This document shows, piece by piece, positions 33,146 to 42,894 of a stretch of 64,000 nucleotides of DNA. The position numbers and the translations under genes are program-made. Every line of letters starts with the position of its first letter. Within the stretch, counting starts at the first letter, position 1. The DNA is from Psychrobacillus lasiicapitis (lineage in GTDB: Bacteria; Bacillota; Bacilli; Bacillales_A; Planococcaceae): the NCBI RefSeq assembly GCF_006861795.1, contig NZ_VDGH01000007.1, positions 124,001 through 188,000 of the forward strand, in the 5' to 3' direction. Under the pieces are notes generated by a model. That model worked only from the letters and a program-made list of their open reading frames with translations, ran no database searches and had not been told where the DNA came from.

Positions 33146-35557
33146 TTGTTTTCAGTTACTTTCGCTATTATTATCCCATTTATAATAGCTGCTCTCGTGC
33201 CATTCATCTATAGGCGATTTAAATTATTGCATATAGGATGGTTTGTCATGTTAGTGCCTATAACGTTGTTTTTAATGCTCGCTAGGCTGATTCCCTCGGT
33301 AGCGAGCGGTAAAACATATATCCATACATACAATTGGATACCCTCATTAAATATTAATTTCACTACTTATTTGGACGGTTTAAGTATGATATTAGGATTA
33401 CTTATTACCGGTGTAGGAAGTTTAGTAATTCTCTATTCTATTTATTATCTTTCTACAAAAGAATCACTTCAACATTTCTATTGCTATCTTCTATTATTCA
33501 TGGGTGCCATGCTTGGTGTCGTATTTTCCGATAACTTAATGGTGTTATATGTGTTTTGGGAATTAACAAGTGTTTCTTCTTTCCTATTAATTGCATTTTG
33601 GAATCATCGTAAAGCATCAAGACTTGGTGCTCAAAAAGCAATGCTGATCACAGTAAGCGGTGGGATTGCCATGCTAGTCGGTTTCATCATGCTTCACACA
33701 ATGTCCGATACTTTTAGTATACGTGAAATTATAGCAAACGTAGGGGACTTAACAGAACATGCATTATTCATCCCTACGATGATTTTAGTATTACTTGGAG
33801 CATTCACCAAATCCGCTCAGTTTCCTTTTCATATTTGGTTACCAGATGCAATGGAAGCACCGACGCCTGTTAGTGCATACTTACACTCTGCGACGATGGT
33901 GAAAGCCGGAATTTATCTAGTCGCTCGCTTTACACCAGTTTTTGGCGGAGATCAACTATGGTTTTGGGTTGTAAGTGGTGTTGGAATGATTACATTATTC
34001 TGGGGTTCGTTTAATGCCGTTCGTCAAACCGATTTAAAGGCGCTATTAGCATATTCTACTATTAGTCAGCTTGGTCTGATTATGAGTTTACTTGGATTAG
34101 GTTCCATTGCTTTGCAGTACGGTTATTCAGAGGAATCTATTATTTATACACAAGCCACATTTGCAGCTTTATTTCATCTCATTAATCACTCCACGTTTAA
34201 AGGAGCACTATTTATGGTCGTTGGGATTCTCGATCATGAGCTTGGAACACGGGACATTCGTCGTTTAGGTGGATTAATGACCTTTATGCCATTTACTTTT
34301 ACTGTAGGGGTAATTGGTAGTTTGTCTATGGCCGGGCTGCCACTGTTTAATGGATTTTTAAGTAAGGAAATGTTTTTTGCAGCGACTGTTCAAATAATGA
34401 ATGCTGATGTATTTTCTTTACAATCTTTAGGAATCATTTTTCCTATTATTGCATGGATAGCGAGTGTATTTACATTCGTTTACTGTATGATTATCATTTT
34501 CAAAACATTTCTTGGACCGGTCCAACCAGAGAAATTGGATAAACCCCTTCATGAAGCACCAGTAGGGATGCTTATTTCTCCAATAATTTTAAGTGTGTTC
34601 GTTGTTGGCATTTTCTTTTTCCCAAATCTTTTGGGTGGCTATATACTGAAGCCATCAATGGAGAGTATTTATCCGACATTTGGAGATCCGGCAAATCTTA
34701 CGCCTTCCATACATGCTTGGCATGGGATTAAGCCTGAATTACTAATGACGATTGGTGTAGTTTTAGTTGGGGCATTATTATATCGACTCCTTAAAAAATG
34801 GAAACCGGTTTATGGATTATTGTCTTCTAGATATACATTAAATGCATACTATAATAATTTTTTATCGTTTGCAGAAAGTAAATCTACTAATGTAACGAAC
34901 AAATATATGACAGGTCTATTAAGAGACTACTTAGTCTATATTTATCTCTTCTTTATATTAACGGTAGGTGGGTTCTTCTTTTATTCCGGAGCATTTTCAA
35001 TTAGCTTTTCGATGGATGTAAGAATTAGAGCTTATGAAGTTATTTTGGTTGGAGTGATGGCAGTGGCTGCTGTAGCGATGTTGTTTTCCAAGTCGCGTAT
35101 GACGGCAACTTTGTTAAACGGAGTTTTAGGATATTCTATTGCCATCTTTTTTGTCATTTTTCGAGCACCTGATTTAGCGTTAACTCAGTTGGTCGTGGAA
35201 TCTATTACAACTGCACTATTCCTGTTAGCCTTCTCCCACTTACCTGATTGGAAAAAGGAAAGAGTTCCTTCCAAAACGAAAATAACAAATGCAGTTATTT
35301 CTGTGGGGACTGGGGCAGTTGTTGTATTGGTAGCGTTAGCAGTATTAAATTATGATCGATTTGAAACGATTTCGGCATTTTTTGAGAATGCTTACGAATT
35401 AGCGGGCGGTGCAAATATCGTTAATGCTATACTAGGAGATTTTCGTGGGTTTGATACGATGCTTGAGGTAGTAGTTCTTTTTATAGCGGGCTTAGGGGTT
35501 TATACAATGATTAAGCTTAGAGCGAAAAAGGGGGATGAAAACATTGAAAATAAATGA
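33146..35557 (+). CDS. mrpA: Na+/H+ antiporter subunit A
   Basis: The largest subunit of the hetero-oligomeric Mrp monovalent cation/proton antiporter, related to NuoL. 803 residues, about 20 TM segments. The antiporter core motifs are visible: FWELTSVSSFLLIAFW with the conserved Glu, TKSAQFPFHIWLPDAMEAPTPVSAYLHSATMVKAGIYL, and HLINHSTFKGALFM. The C-terminal MbhD/E-like region (from about 640) has FRAPDLALTQLVVESI. Start is a TTG with AGGAGG 6 bases before; no usable ATG is near. First gene of a seven-gene operon; exports Na+ in exchange for H+ and supports alkaline-pH and salt tolerance. Confidence 0.93.
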   Translation: MFSVTFAIIIPFIIAALVPFIYRRFKLLHIGWFVMLVPITLFLMLARLIPSVASGKTYIHTYNWIPSLNINFTTYLDGLSMILGLLITGVGSLVILYSIYYLSTKESLQHFYCYLLLFMGAMLGVVFSDNLMVLYVFWELTSVSSFLLIAFWNHRKASRLGAQKAMLITVSGGIAMLVGFIMLHTMSDTFSIREIIANVGDLTEHALFIPTMILVLLGAFTKSAQFPFHIWLPDAMEAPTPVSAYLHSATMVKAGIYLVARFTPVFGGDQLWFWVVSGVGMITLFWGSFNAVRQTDLKALLAYSTISQLGLIMSLLGLGSIALQYGYSEESIIYTQATFAALFHLINHSTFKGALFMVVGILDHELGTRDIRRLGGLMTFMPFTFTVGVIGSLSMAGLPLFNGFLSKEMFFAATVQIMNADVFSLQSLGIIFPIIAWIASVFTFVYCMIIIFKTFLGPVQPEKLDKPLHEAPVGMLISPIILSVFVVGIFFFPNLLGGYILKPSMESIYPTFGDPANLTPSIHAWHGIKPELLMTIGVVLVGALLYRLLKKWKPVYGLLSSRYTLNAYYNNFLSFAESKSTNVTNKYMTGLLRDYLVYIYLFFILTVGGFFFYSGAFSISFSMDVRIRAYEVILVGVMAVAAVAMLFSKSRMTATLLNGVLGYSIAIFFVIFRAPDLALTQLVVESITTALFLLAFSHLPDWKKERVPSKTKITNAVISVGTGAVVVLVALAVLNYDRFETISAFFENAYELAGGANIVNAILGDFRGFDTMLEVVVLFIAGLGVYTMIKLRAKKGDENIENK

Positions 35558-35966
35558 TGTTATCCTACGTACAGTCACAAGGATTGTTGTTTTTATCATC
35601 TTAACATTCGGTGTGTATTTGTTCCTTTCGGGTCACAATACTCCAGGTGGAGGATTTATCGGTGGATTAGTATTAGCATCTGCGATTGTTCTTTTATATC
35701 TTTCAAATGATATTGAAAAAGTTCAAAAAAGCCTTCCGCTCGATTTTAAGCTAGTTGCAGCATCAGGTGTGCTGTTAGCGACTGGAACTGGTTTAGGTTC
35801 CTTATTGTTTGGGGTACCATTCATGTCGCAAACATTTGCTTATTTTGATCTTCCTGTCTTTGGCAAAACAGAGCTTACGACCGTAACGATCTTTGAAGCT
35901 GGAGTGGCACTTGCTGTAGTTGGTGTTGTTGTAACAATAATTTTAAGTATAAGTGAGGATGAATAG
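35535..35966 (+). CDS. mrpB: Na+/H+ antiporter subunit B
   Basis: A 143-residue subunit with four TM segments; the SGHNTPGGGFIGGL motif (about 32-45) and FGKTELTTVTIFE identify MrpB. It overlaps mrpA by 23 bases. The ATG at 35535 directly follows AAAAAGGGGG; an in-frame TTG nine bases later has more usual spacing, so the start is uncertain by three codons. Confidence 0.92.
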   Translation: MKTLKINDVILRTVTRIVVFIILTFGVYLFLSGHNTPGGGFIGGLVLASAIVLLYLSNDIEKVQKSLPLDFKLVAASGVLLATGTGLGSLLFGVPFMSQTFAYFDLPVFGKTELTTVTIFEAGVALAVVGVVVTIILSISEDE

Positions 35967-35969
35967 ACT

Positions 35970-36308
35970 ATGGAAACGTTAATAATACTACTAATCGGAA
36001 TATTAGTTGCCGTTGCTACTTATCTAATCCTCTCACGAAATATTATTCGCGTAATTTTAGGGACTGCGGTGCTTTCTCATGCGGTTCATTTGCTCATTTT
36101 AACGTTGGGCGGTTTGAAAACAGGAAACGTACCATTGTTGACAGAAGCAGATGCGCCCTATACCGATGCATTGCCACAAGCATTAATACTAACGGCAATC
36201 GTAATTAGTTTTGCAGTCACGGCTTTCATACTTGTGTTAGCGTACCGCGCTTATCAGGATAACGGAACGGATGATTTAGATGCACTGAGAGGGACAAATG
36301 ATGAATAA
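35970..36308 (+). CDS. mrpC: Na+/H+ antiporter subunit C
   Basis: A 112-residue, three-TM subunit homologous to NuoK. YLILSRNIIRVILGTAVLSHAVHLLIL and DALPQALILTAIVISFAVTAF are the conserved family segments. Begins 3 bases after mrpB and overlaps mrpD by 11 bases. Confidence 0.93.
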   Translation: METLIILLIGILVAVATYLILSRNIIRVILGTAVLSHAVHLLILTLGGLKTGNVPLLTEADAPYTDALPQALILTAIVISFAVTAFILVLAYRAYQDNGTDDLDALRGTNDE

Positions 36309-37782
36309 TATAATTGTACTGCCTTTAATAATCCCAATCATGGTTGGGGTTATCCTCGTATTTCTTCGACCATATGTAAAAACACAGCGTGTGATTAGCT
36401 TGGTTACAATGCTTGGTATGGTTGGAATTAGTCTATATATTTTAAACAAAATACAAACAGATGGAATCCTACGATTAGATTTTGGCGGATGGGAGCCTCC
36501 GTTTGGTATTCTGTTTGTGGCAGATTCGTTTGCAATGTTATTTGTTTTAATAGCAAATATTGTAACTGCAATTTGTCTAATTTATGCTTTTTCTTCCATT
36601 GGAGAAAGTCATGAGAAAATGTTCTTTTATCCTTTTGTTTTATTTTTAATCGCTGGTGTAAATGGCTCATTTCTAACGGGCGATTTATTTAACTTATTTG
36701 TTTGTTTTGAGGTGATGCTTCTTGCCTCTTATGTGTTAATAACATTAGGAGGTAAGAAAGCGCAGCTTAGAGAATCGATTAAGTATGTTGTTATTAATAT
36801 TCTTTCTTCCTGGTTTTTCTTAGTGGCACTTGCTTATTTATACGGCACGCTAGGTACGTTAAATATGGCCCATTTATCAGAAAGAGTAGCAGAGGCAGGA
36901 CAGGGTCCTTTGCTAACAACTATTAGTATTCTATTTTTAATCGTTTTCAGTTTAAAAGCAGGTTTGTTATTGTTCTTTTGGCTACCTGGTTCTTATAGCG
37001 TACCTCCAACGGCAATTGCTGCATTGTTCGGTGCACTATTAACAAAGGTAGGAATTTATGCTCTATTTCGTACATTCACACTCATTTTCTACCATGAACC
37101 TTCGATTACACATACATTAATCGGAATTATGGCAGGAGTGACGTTAGTAGTAGGAAGTATAGGGGCGATTGCTTACCAAGATGTTCGTTTAATCTCGTCA
37201 TACAATGTTGTGATTGCAGTTGGATTTATATTAGTCGGGTTAGCAGTTGCTACGCAAACGTCATTCGAAGGCTCAATCTACTATGTAATGCACGACATGA
37301 TAGCAAAAGCAATGTTATTTTTAATAGCTGGTACGATGATTGCCCTAACTGGAAAAACGAAAATTGATGAAATGAGTGGGCTAATACGCAACTATCCTTT
37401 ATTTGGCTGGATGGTATTCGTTGTAACTTGTTCCCTTGCAGGTATTCCGCCACTCAGTGGATTTGTTGGCAAACTGCTAGTTGGAGAAGCTGCAATAGAG
37501 TCGGGTTCATACGTTTTACTTGCACTTGCGTTTATCTCAAGCATTGTGGTGCTATACTCACTTCTTCGCATTTTTCTAAACTCTATCTTTGGTGAAACAA
37601 TTATTAGTCCAGAAGATGAGGTGCCATTGAAAAAAGGAATGATTGTCCCTATCATCTTGCTTGCCATTGGTACGGTTTTTCTTGGACTCGGCGCAGAATT
37701 TATATCGGGATATGTAAGTGATGCAGCACGTACGCTATCCAACCCTTCTGTTTACATTGAAGCAGTATTAGGTGGAAATTAG
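36298..37782 (+). CDS. mrpD: Na+/H+ antiporter subunit D
   Basis: A 494-residue NuoM/N-like subunit with 14 TM segments. FNLFVCFEVMLLASYVLI carries the conserved TM5 Glu, and SLKAGLLLFFWLPGSYSVPPTAIAALFGALLTKVGIYAL carries the Lys residues of the proton path. GIPPLSGFVGK lies toward the C-terminus. AGAGGG precedes two adjacent ATG codons. It overlaps mrpC and precedes mrpE by 21 bases. Confidence 0.93.
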   Translation: MMNNIIVLPLIIPIMVGVILVFLRPYVKTQRVISLVTMLGMVGISLYILNKIQTDGILRLDFGGWEPPFGILFVADSFAMLFVLIANIVTAICLIYAFSSIGESHEKMFFYPFVLFLIAGVNGSFLTGDLFNLFVCFEVMLLASYVLITLGGKKAQLRESIKYVVINILSSWFFLVALAYLYGTLGTLNMAHLSERVAEAGQGPLLTTISILFLIVFSLKAGLLLFFWLPGSYSVPPTAIAALFGALLTKVGIYALFRTFTLIFYHEPSITHTLIGIMAGVTLVVGSIGAIAYQDVRLISSYNVVIAVGFILVGLAVATQTSFEGSIYYVMHDMIAKAMLFLIAGTMIALTGKTKIDEMSGLIRNYPLFGWMVFVVTCSLAGIPPLSGFVGKLLVGEAAIESGSYVLLALAFISSIVVLYSLLRIFLNSIFGETIISPEDEVPLKKGMIVPIILLAIGTVFLGLGAEFISGYVSDAARTLSNPSVYIEAVLGGN

Positions 37783-37803
37783 TAATAGGAGAGGTGATGA
37801 AAA

Positions 37804-38286
37804 GTGCCAGCACAGTTTTTACTTAATTTATTTATAGCGTTTCTTTGGATGCTGCTACAAGATGAAGACGAACTTAAAATTACAACCTTTTTCGGTGGAT
37901 TCATCGTTGGAATTGTGATTATCTTCTTAATGCATCGTTTCTTCGGTACGCAGTTTTACTTAAGAAGGCTATATTCGATCATTAAACTGATTTTTATATT
38001 CATTTCAGAGTTAGCAGCTTCAAGTGTATTGATAAGTAGGCAAATATTAAGTCCGAAGTTAAAAATAAAACCAGGTATTTTCACATATAGAACAGAACTG
38101 CAAGGAGATTGGGAAATCACAACACTTGCAATGTTACTTACTTTAACACCAGGCTCTGTAGTGATGGAAGTGAATCCTGAAGGGGATATGTTTTATATTC
38201 ATGCAATGGATATAGAACAGTCAAAAGCAGATGTTCTGCGGTCCATTACCAAGTTTGAAAAAGCAATTATGGAGGTGACGCGCTAA
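37804..38286 (+). CDS. mrpE: Na+/H+ antiporter subunit E
   Basis: A 160-residue subunit with two or three N-terminal TM segments and a soluble C-terminal part; LTLTPGSVVMEV and FYIHAMD are the family motifs. GTG start with GGAGAGGTG before it. Its stop codon TAA shares the A with the mrpF ATG. Confidence 0.92.
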   Translation: MPAQFLLNLFIAFLWMLLQDEDELKITTFFGGFIVGIVIIFLMHRFFGTQFYLRRLYSIIKLIFIFISELAASSVLISRQILSPKLKIKPGIFTYRTELQGDWEITTLAMLLTLTPGSVVMEVNPEGDMFYIHAMDIEQSKADVLRSITKFEKAIMEVTR

Positions 38287-38570
38287 TGGTAGAAAAGATA
38301 CTCTTTACAGCCCTTGCCTTATTTGCTATTACGATTGTAATCGCTTTAGTTAGAATTATAAAAGGTCCTTCGATACCAGACCGTGCTGTTGCCTTAGATA
38401 TGATTGGTGTAAATTTAATCTCCATGATTGCAGTTATTTCCATCGTTTTAAAAACAAAAGCTTTTTTAGAAGCGATTCTAATTTTAGGGATACTTGCTTT
38501 CATCAGTACAATCGCCATTTCGAAGTACGTGGAAAGGGGGGTTATCGTTGAACGCAAATCAGACGATTGA
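38286..38570 (+). CDS. mrpF: Na+/H+ antiporter subunit F
   Basis: A 94-residue, three-TM subunit; IIKGPSIPDRAVALDMIGVNLISM is diagnostic of MrpF. GGAGGTGACG precedes the ATG inside the mrpE end. In B. subtilis MrpF is also tied to cholate export. It overlaps mrpG by 23 bases. Confidence 0.93.
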   Translation: MVEKILFTALALFAITIVIALVRIIKGPSIPDRAVALDMIGVNLISMIAVISIVLKTKAFLEAILILGILAFISTIAISKYVERGVIVERKSDD

Positions 38571-38907
38571 GTTAGGAGCAGCTTTGCTCATTTTGCTTGG
38601 TAGTATTATGAGTGTAATCAGTGCATTAGGAATCATTCGTTTGCCGGACGTGTATACGCGATCACATGCGGCAACGAAAAGTTCTACACTAGCAGTTTTA
38701 TTATCCCTTACTGGTGCATTTGTCTATTTTTGGGTGCACGAAGGTCTTATAAGTGTTAGATTGTTGCTTGGTATTGTATTTGTATTTTTGACAGCTCCAG
38801 TAGCTGGTCATTTAATAACCCGAGCAGCCTATCGAGCAAGGGTAAAACTCACAGATGACTCGTCAGACGATGAGCTAAAGGATGTTCTTTTTCCGGAAGA
38901 TAAATAG
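38548..38907 (+). CDS. mrpG: Na+/H+ antiporter subunit G
   Basis: A 119-residue, three-TM subunit; LGIIRLPDVYTRSHAATKSSTLAVLL and TAPVAGHLITRAAYR are family motifs. The TTG at 38548, preceded by AAAGGGGGG, fits family length (about 120 residues). Last gene of the operon, followed by a terminator. Confidence 0.92.
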   Translation: MNANQTIELGAALLILLGSIMSVISALGIIRLPDVYTRSHAATKSSTLAVLLSLTGAFVYFWVHEGLISVRLLLGIVFVFLTAPVAGHLITRAAYRARVKLTDDSSDDELKDVLFPEDK

Positions 38908-38918
38908 TGTAGAAAATA

Positions 38919-38964
38919 GAAGCTAATTCTTTAAGAGCGTATCTTAAAGAATTAGCTTTTTCTA
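38919..38964 (+). terminator. terminator of mrpABCDEFG
   Basis: AAGCTAATTCTTTAAGA / TCTTAAAGAATTAGCTT long stem with a 5-base loop and a T-run, 12 bases after mrpG. Confidence 0.88.
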
Positions 38965-39000
38965 TTTTAGGAAAGAATAATGTATTAGTTTTGTCACTTA

Positions 39001-39612
39001 ATAGGGATACTGCGTCGTAAAAGAGATACGGCAAAGGCAATTGATTTCCGTTCCAGGCGGACGCTTACCGCGGGGCGGGCGGTGAGCCTCCTCGTCGCAC
39101 GCTCCTGCGGGGTCTCACCTGTCCCGCTGATCCCGCAGGTGTCGCCGCCTTGTGCTTCAATCAATAGAACTTGCTGACTAATCTATAATTCAATGCAAAA
39201 AAGCTCTTTAATTTATTTACAACTGTCAAGCAGTCTCTTATTTAGAATCATTTTACGTACAGTATTAATTATAGGAAAGGTTGCTATTAGCCATTCAAGC
39301 AATGGCAGCTCCTAATAATTGATCACAATCGCTAGATAGTATATCTTATACAACTTATCAAAGGTTTTCACCCATAGAAAATGCAACATAGTACTAAATT
39401 TAGTGTCTCATTATGGAGTAAATACCAAACTCTATTGGATTGTAGCGAAGGGGTGGCGACTCCGGCGGGAACAGTACGAGCTGAAAGCCCCGCAGGAGCG
39501 GGAGCTCCGAGGAGATTGAAGTCGTGCCCGCGGAAAGCGTCCACCCTGTAGCGAAAATCCCAGCGGACACTTCATTCAACTCACTACCGCGCAGTTTCCC
39601 TATACTGCGCAT
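39001..39612 (+). repeat. composite GC-rich palindromic repeat, copy 2
   Basis: Arm B reversed (about 39047-39160), an AT-rich spacer of about 290 bases, then arm A forward (about 39455-39575). The outer ends are ATAGGGATACTGCG and the inverted form of ATAGGGAAACTGCG, one mismatch in 14. Spacer blocks such as AGCCATTCAAGCAATG and ATCGCTAGATAGTATATCTTAT recur in copy 3. It occupies most of the 928 bases between mrpG and brnQ; the remaining 220 bases before brnQ are AT-rich, with no gene or clear riboswitch. Confidence 0.85.
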
Positions 39613-39835
39613 ACTATTTTCTCGACAGAATCATAGAAGAATATTATTCCAATAAAATAAATGTTCAATTAATTTCGATTAATATATTGCATTGAGACTG
39701 AATTCATAGTATTATCAAGTCTGATATATTGCATACAACGGTGATAAAGAACAATCATTTGTATAGCATTCATCTAAGAGAAATTTGGCACACGTTAAGA
39801 GATGATTATTTCTTATATCACAGGAGGAAGAAAGA

Positions 39836-41185
39836 ATGGACAAGAAAATATCATTTTCCAATTACCTTGTTATCGGGGTAATGTTATTTGCACTGTTTTT
39901 TGGAGCAGGCAATTTAATATTTCCAGCAAGTTTAGGACAAAATGCTGGTACAAATCTATGGCCAGCAGTATTAGGATTTTTAGCAACTGGTATAGGATTA
40001 CCTTTCCTAGGGACACTTGCAATGGGCTTTTCAGGAAGTAAAAACCTACAAGATTTATCAAACAGAGTACATCCTATATTTGCAGTAATTTTTACTTCAA
40101 TGTTGTACTTAACAATAGGACCGTTCTTTGCACTTCCAAGAACAGGAGCAGTCTCATACGAAATAGGGATTCAGCCTTTTATAGGCGCAGAATATGCACA
40201 GATTGGATTACTTATCTTTACTATACTTTTCTTTGGGATTACCATGCTATTTTCGCTAAATCCATCAAAAATCGTGGATAATGTCGGGAAATATTTATCA
40301 CCTGGAATAATCATTGGTTTATTTATTTTATTATTATTTGTTGTCATTAAGCCGATGGGTGGATTTGGGGAACCTCAGGGAAGTTATGGGGACAAAGCAT
40401 TCATGACTGGATTTACAGAAGGCTACAATACAATGGATGCATTGGCATCTCTAGTGTTTGGTATCATTGTAATCACTGCAATTCGATCAATGGGCGTAAC
40501 TTCAACAAAAGGAATTATCACAGCTACTGCGAAAGCTGGCGGTGTTGCGATTTTCTTTTTAGGTGTTATTTATGCAGGTATTGCTTATTTAGGGGCAACT
40601 AGTACCGAGCTTTTTGGCTTGTTTGATAATGGAGGTCCGGTGTTAAGTAGTGCTTCAGAGCATTATTTCGGTTCTTTTGGTGCAGTTCTTTTATCTTTAG
40701 TAATCTTCTTGGCATGTTTAACTACTAGTATTGGTTTAACAACAGCTTGTGGTGAATACTTTCATACGCTAATGCCAAAAATTAGCTATAAAGCTTTTGT
40801 CATTTTCTTCAGTGTGTTTACTTGTATTATTGCTAACTTCGGTTTATCGAATATTATTACGTATTCTATTCCAGTATTGATGTTGCTGTATCCTTTAGCA
40901 ATTGTACTTATTTTATTAACGTTCTTATCTCCATTATTCAATCATGCGAGAATTGTATATGTGAGTGTTATGTTCGTTACGTTTTTAATAAGTGTTATTG
41001 ATGGATTTAAAGCATTATGTGATTCATTAGAAATCGAACATTATAGCTGGTTAAAACCAATTGTATCGTTTTATGAGAGTAGCTTACCATTCTACAATGT
41101 TGGTCTTGGTTGGCTTATACCGTTTGTGATCGTTACAATTATCACGGGTGTTATTGCTAGGTTTCAAAAAGTAGCAACAGTATAA
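39836..41185 (+). CDS. brnQ: branched-chain amino acid:cation symporter
   Basis: A 449-residue, 12-TM LIVCS-family carrier that imports Leu, Ile and Val with Na+ or H+. FALFFGAGNLIFPASLGQNAG at the first TM, IGPFFALPRTGAVSYEIG and CLTTSIGLTTACGEYF are strongly conserved BrnQ segments. AGGAGG precedes the ATG. Monocistronic, following a composite repeat. I saw no T-box or clear CodY site in front of it. Confidence 0.93.
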   Translation: MDKKISFSNYLVIGVMLFALFFGAGNLIFPASLGQNAGTNLWPAVLGFLATGIGLPFLGTLAMGFSGSKNLQDLSNRVHPIFAVIFTSMLYLTIGPFFALPRTGAVSYEIGIQPFIGAEYAQIGLLIFTILFFGITMLFSLNPSKIVDNVGKYLSPGIIIGLFILLLFVVIKPMGGFGEPQGSYGDKAFMTGFTEGYNTMDALASLVFGIIVITAIRSMGVTSTKGIITATAKAGGVAIFFLGVIYAGIAYLGATSTELFGLFDNGGPVLSSASEHYFGSFGAVLLSLVIFLACLTTSIGLTTACGEYFHTLMPKISYKAFVIFFSVFTCIIANFGLSNIITYSIPVLMLLYPLAIVLILLTFLSPLFNHARIVYVSVMFVTFLISVIDGFKALCDSLEIEHYSWLKPIVSFYESSLPFYNVGLGWLIPFVIVTIITGVIARFQKVATV

Positions 41186-41208
41186 ATTATACTATAAGCT
41201 TATAAGTA

Positions 41209-41246
41209 AAAAGTTCACTCTAGTTAAATAGAGTGAACTTTTTTTG
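41209..41246 (+). terminator. terminator of brnQ
   Basis: AAGTTCACTCT / AGAGTGAACTT stem, 8-base loop, seven T residues. Confidence 0.88.
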
Positions 41247-41324
41247 TGAAGACAGGGAAAGCTAAGAGGGTTTTGAAATCAGCTTCTACAAGAAGAAGGG
41301 CAACAGATAGGAAACAATAAAGAG

Positions 41325-41359
41325 AGAGGCTGGTTGTGATGTTAATCACGGCAGCCTCT
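41325..41359 (-). terminator. probable terminator of the GntR gene
   Basis: AGAGGCTG / CAGCCTCT with an inner GTGAT/ATCAC pairing. On the minus strand it is followed by CTCTTTATT. It lies about 85 bases past the GntR stop codon. Confidence 0.5.
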
Positions 41360-41443
41360 AGTAAAATTAGTCGGTTATAATTAAAGCATAATTACTGTTT
41401 TAAAAATTAAATTTGGTTTGCGCTTAGAAAGCGTCAGGCGTTT

Positions 41444-42088
41444 TTAAAATTCTTCGATTGTATATATCCAATTTGAACGCATCGTTTCTGCAAGCTTTGT
41501 TGCATCTTTTTCTCGTAGAAGCTTAATAATCTCTTCATGTTGTTCGATGGAATATTCTCTTAAAATGATTTTTTCATAATAGAATAATCTTCGCACATGG
41601 GCTTGAAGCATTTCTACCATAGAAAGTATGTATGGATTATTGGCACTATCTACAATAATCTTATGAAACTCTTCATCTACTTTTAAGGCAGTAGTGAATT
41701 CTTTTGTGTGGAGTGCTTCTGCAAATTGCTTGTTTTTTTCCTCTAGTAGCTGAAGTGTATCTTCGTCTATATTAGAAATAGCGAGCTCCGCTGCAAGCGC
41801 TTGCAATACAGCGAGCGGAGGTAGAAGATTATTTATATCCTCCGTTTCCACAGCAGTGACTTGAGTAGCTCTCCCTGGTTGCATGGATACGAAACCTTGT
41901 GACTCTAATAGTTGCAATGATTCTCGAATTGGTGTTCTACTTACACCCAATGCTTTTGCCAGTTCAATATCATTTAATTTTTCTAGCGGTTGTAATGTTC
42001 CATCAATAATCCATTGTTGTAATTGATTGAACGCATGGATTTTAGCAGTGGTGCGGACAGGTTTTGCATGATTTACAGGGATTGGCAT
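41444..42088 (-). CDS. GntR-family regulator (FadR/FCD subfamily)
   Basis: A 214-residue DNA-binding regulator. The winged HTH is at about 10-75 (LQPLEKLNDIELAKALGVSRTPIRESLQLLESQGFV), followed by an all-helical FCD ligand domain with DEEFHKIIVDSANNPYI, whose Asp and His residues usually bind a metal. AGGAGG precedes the ATG at 42088. Effector and targets unknown; no catabolic operon adjoins it. Confidence 0.85.
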   Translation of the reverse strand: MPIPVNHAKPVRTTAKIHAFNQLQQWIIDGTLQPLEKLNDIELAKALGVSRTPIRESLQLLESQGFVSMQPGRATQVTAVETEDINNLLPPLAVLQALAAELAISNIDEDTLQLLEEKNKQFAEALHTKEFTTALKVDEEFHKIIVDSANNPYILSMVEMLQAHVRRLFYYEKIILREYSIEQHEEIIKLLREKDATKLAETMRSNWIYTIEEF

Positions 42089-42176
42089 TCTACATCCTCC
42101 TCTCAATTATCTTAATAGTTCAATAATAGTATACACTATATTATACGATATATCGTATTTTTTGAAGTAATTATTT

Positions 42177-42803
42177 TTATTCCATCAGTATTTTTAATGT
42201 GATTGTTTTTACATCGATAACAGATTCCTCTGCTATTATATCTTGAAGCATCACTTCTTTAAAATAGGCGATACTTTTAGGTAGGGGTATTTTGAAAATC
42301 TTTCGAAGCGCAGTTTCATACATCTTAAGAAACTCGATGTCTGTATTTCCGCGTTGCAATTCTGCAAAAGCTTCGTATACTTGGTCCAGTTTATCTGCAA
42401 GCTCTAATAGTCTGCCTTCTATTGTTTCATCTTTTCCTTCTTTCATCCTGTCGAAAAACACGGCTTGGAATTCTTTGGGTATTTCTTTTTTTATAAAATT
42501 CTCCATCATTTTTTCTTCTACATGTGAAAGCATTTGTTTCAATTCGGGTGAGGCATGCTTTACAGGAGTTTTGATATCACCGATGAAAATTTCTGCAAAA
42601 TCATGGTTAATCGTTTTTTCGTAAAGTGATTTCCAGTTGATCGTAGCACCATTATTTTCTTCTATTGTAGCAAAGAACATGGCATATTGGGAAACCTTCC
42701 AAGAATGCGCTGCCACATTATGATCTTCAAATTTAAAACGTCCAGGAGCTCGAATAATTCTTTCTAAATCATTCATACTCATAAAAAACTTATGGATTCC
42801 CAT
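42177..42803 (-). CDS. HD-domain nucleotidase (YfbR-like)
   Basis: A 208-residue metal phosphohydrolase. The HD residues appear as H in AAHSWKVSQYA (about 33), HD in TINHDFAEI (about 68-69) and D in LELADKLDQ (about 140). The layout matches the YfbR 5'-deoxynucleotidase group, which dephosphorylates dNMPs. AAAGGAG precedes the ATG at 42803. Activity is inferred from the family. Confidence 0.75.
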   Translation of the reverse strand: MGIHKFFMSMNDLERIIRAPGRFKFEDHNVAAHSWKVSQYAMFFATIEENNGATINWKSLYEKTINHDFAEIFIGDIKTPVKHASPELKQMLSHVEEKMMENFIKKEIPKEFQAVFFDRMKEGKDETIEGRLLELADKLDQVYEAFAELQRGNTDIEFLKMYETALRKIFKIPLPKSIAYFKEVMLQDIIAEESVIDVKTITLKILME

Positions 42804-42894
42804 TAAAACCACTCCTTTATCTTTTATTTTACCTTATTTGAGAATTTAGTGAAGTAAATGTACTATTTAAATAAAAAGAAAGTAGGCAAAAAAA

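Noticed and set aside
39400-39612. 70-codon frame on the minus strand, paralleled at 51855-52067
   Set aside because: Covers arm A of the composite repeat in both places, so the shared peptide reflects repeat identity. No start signal.
39613-39835. T-box or CodY control of brnQ
   Set aside because: No T-box core sequence and no good match to the CodY palindrome were found by eye.
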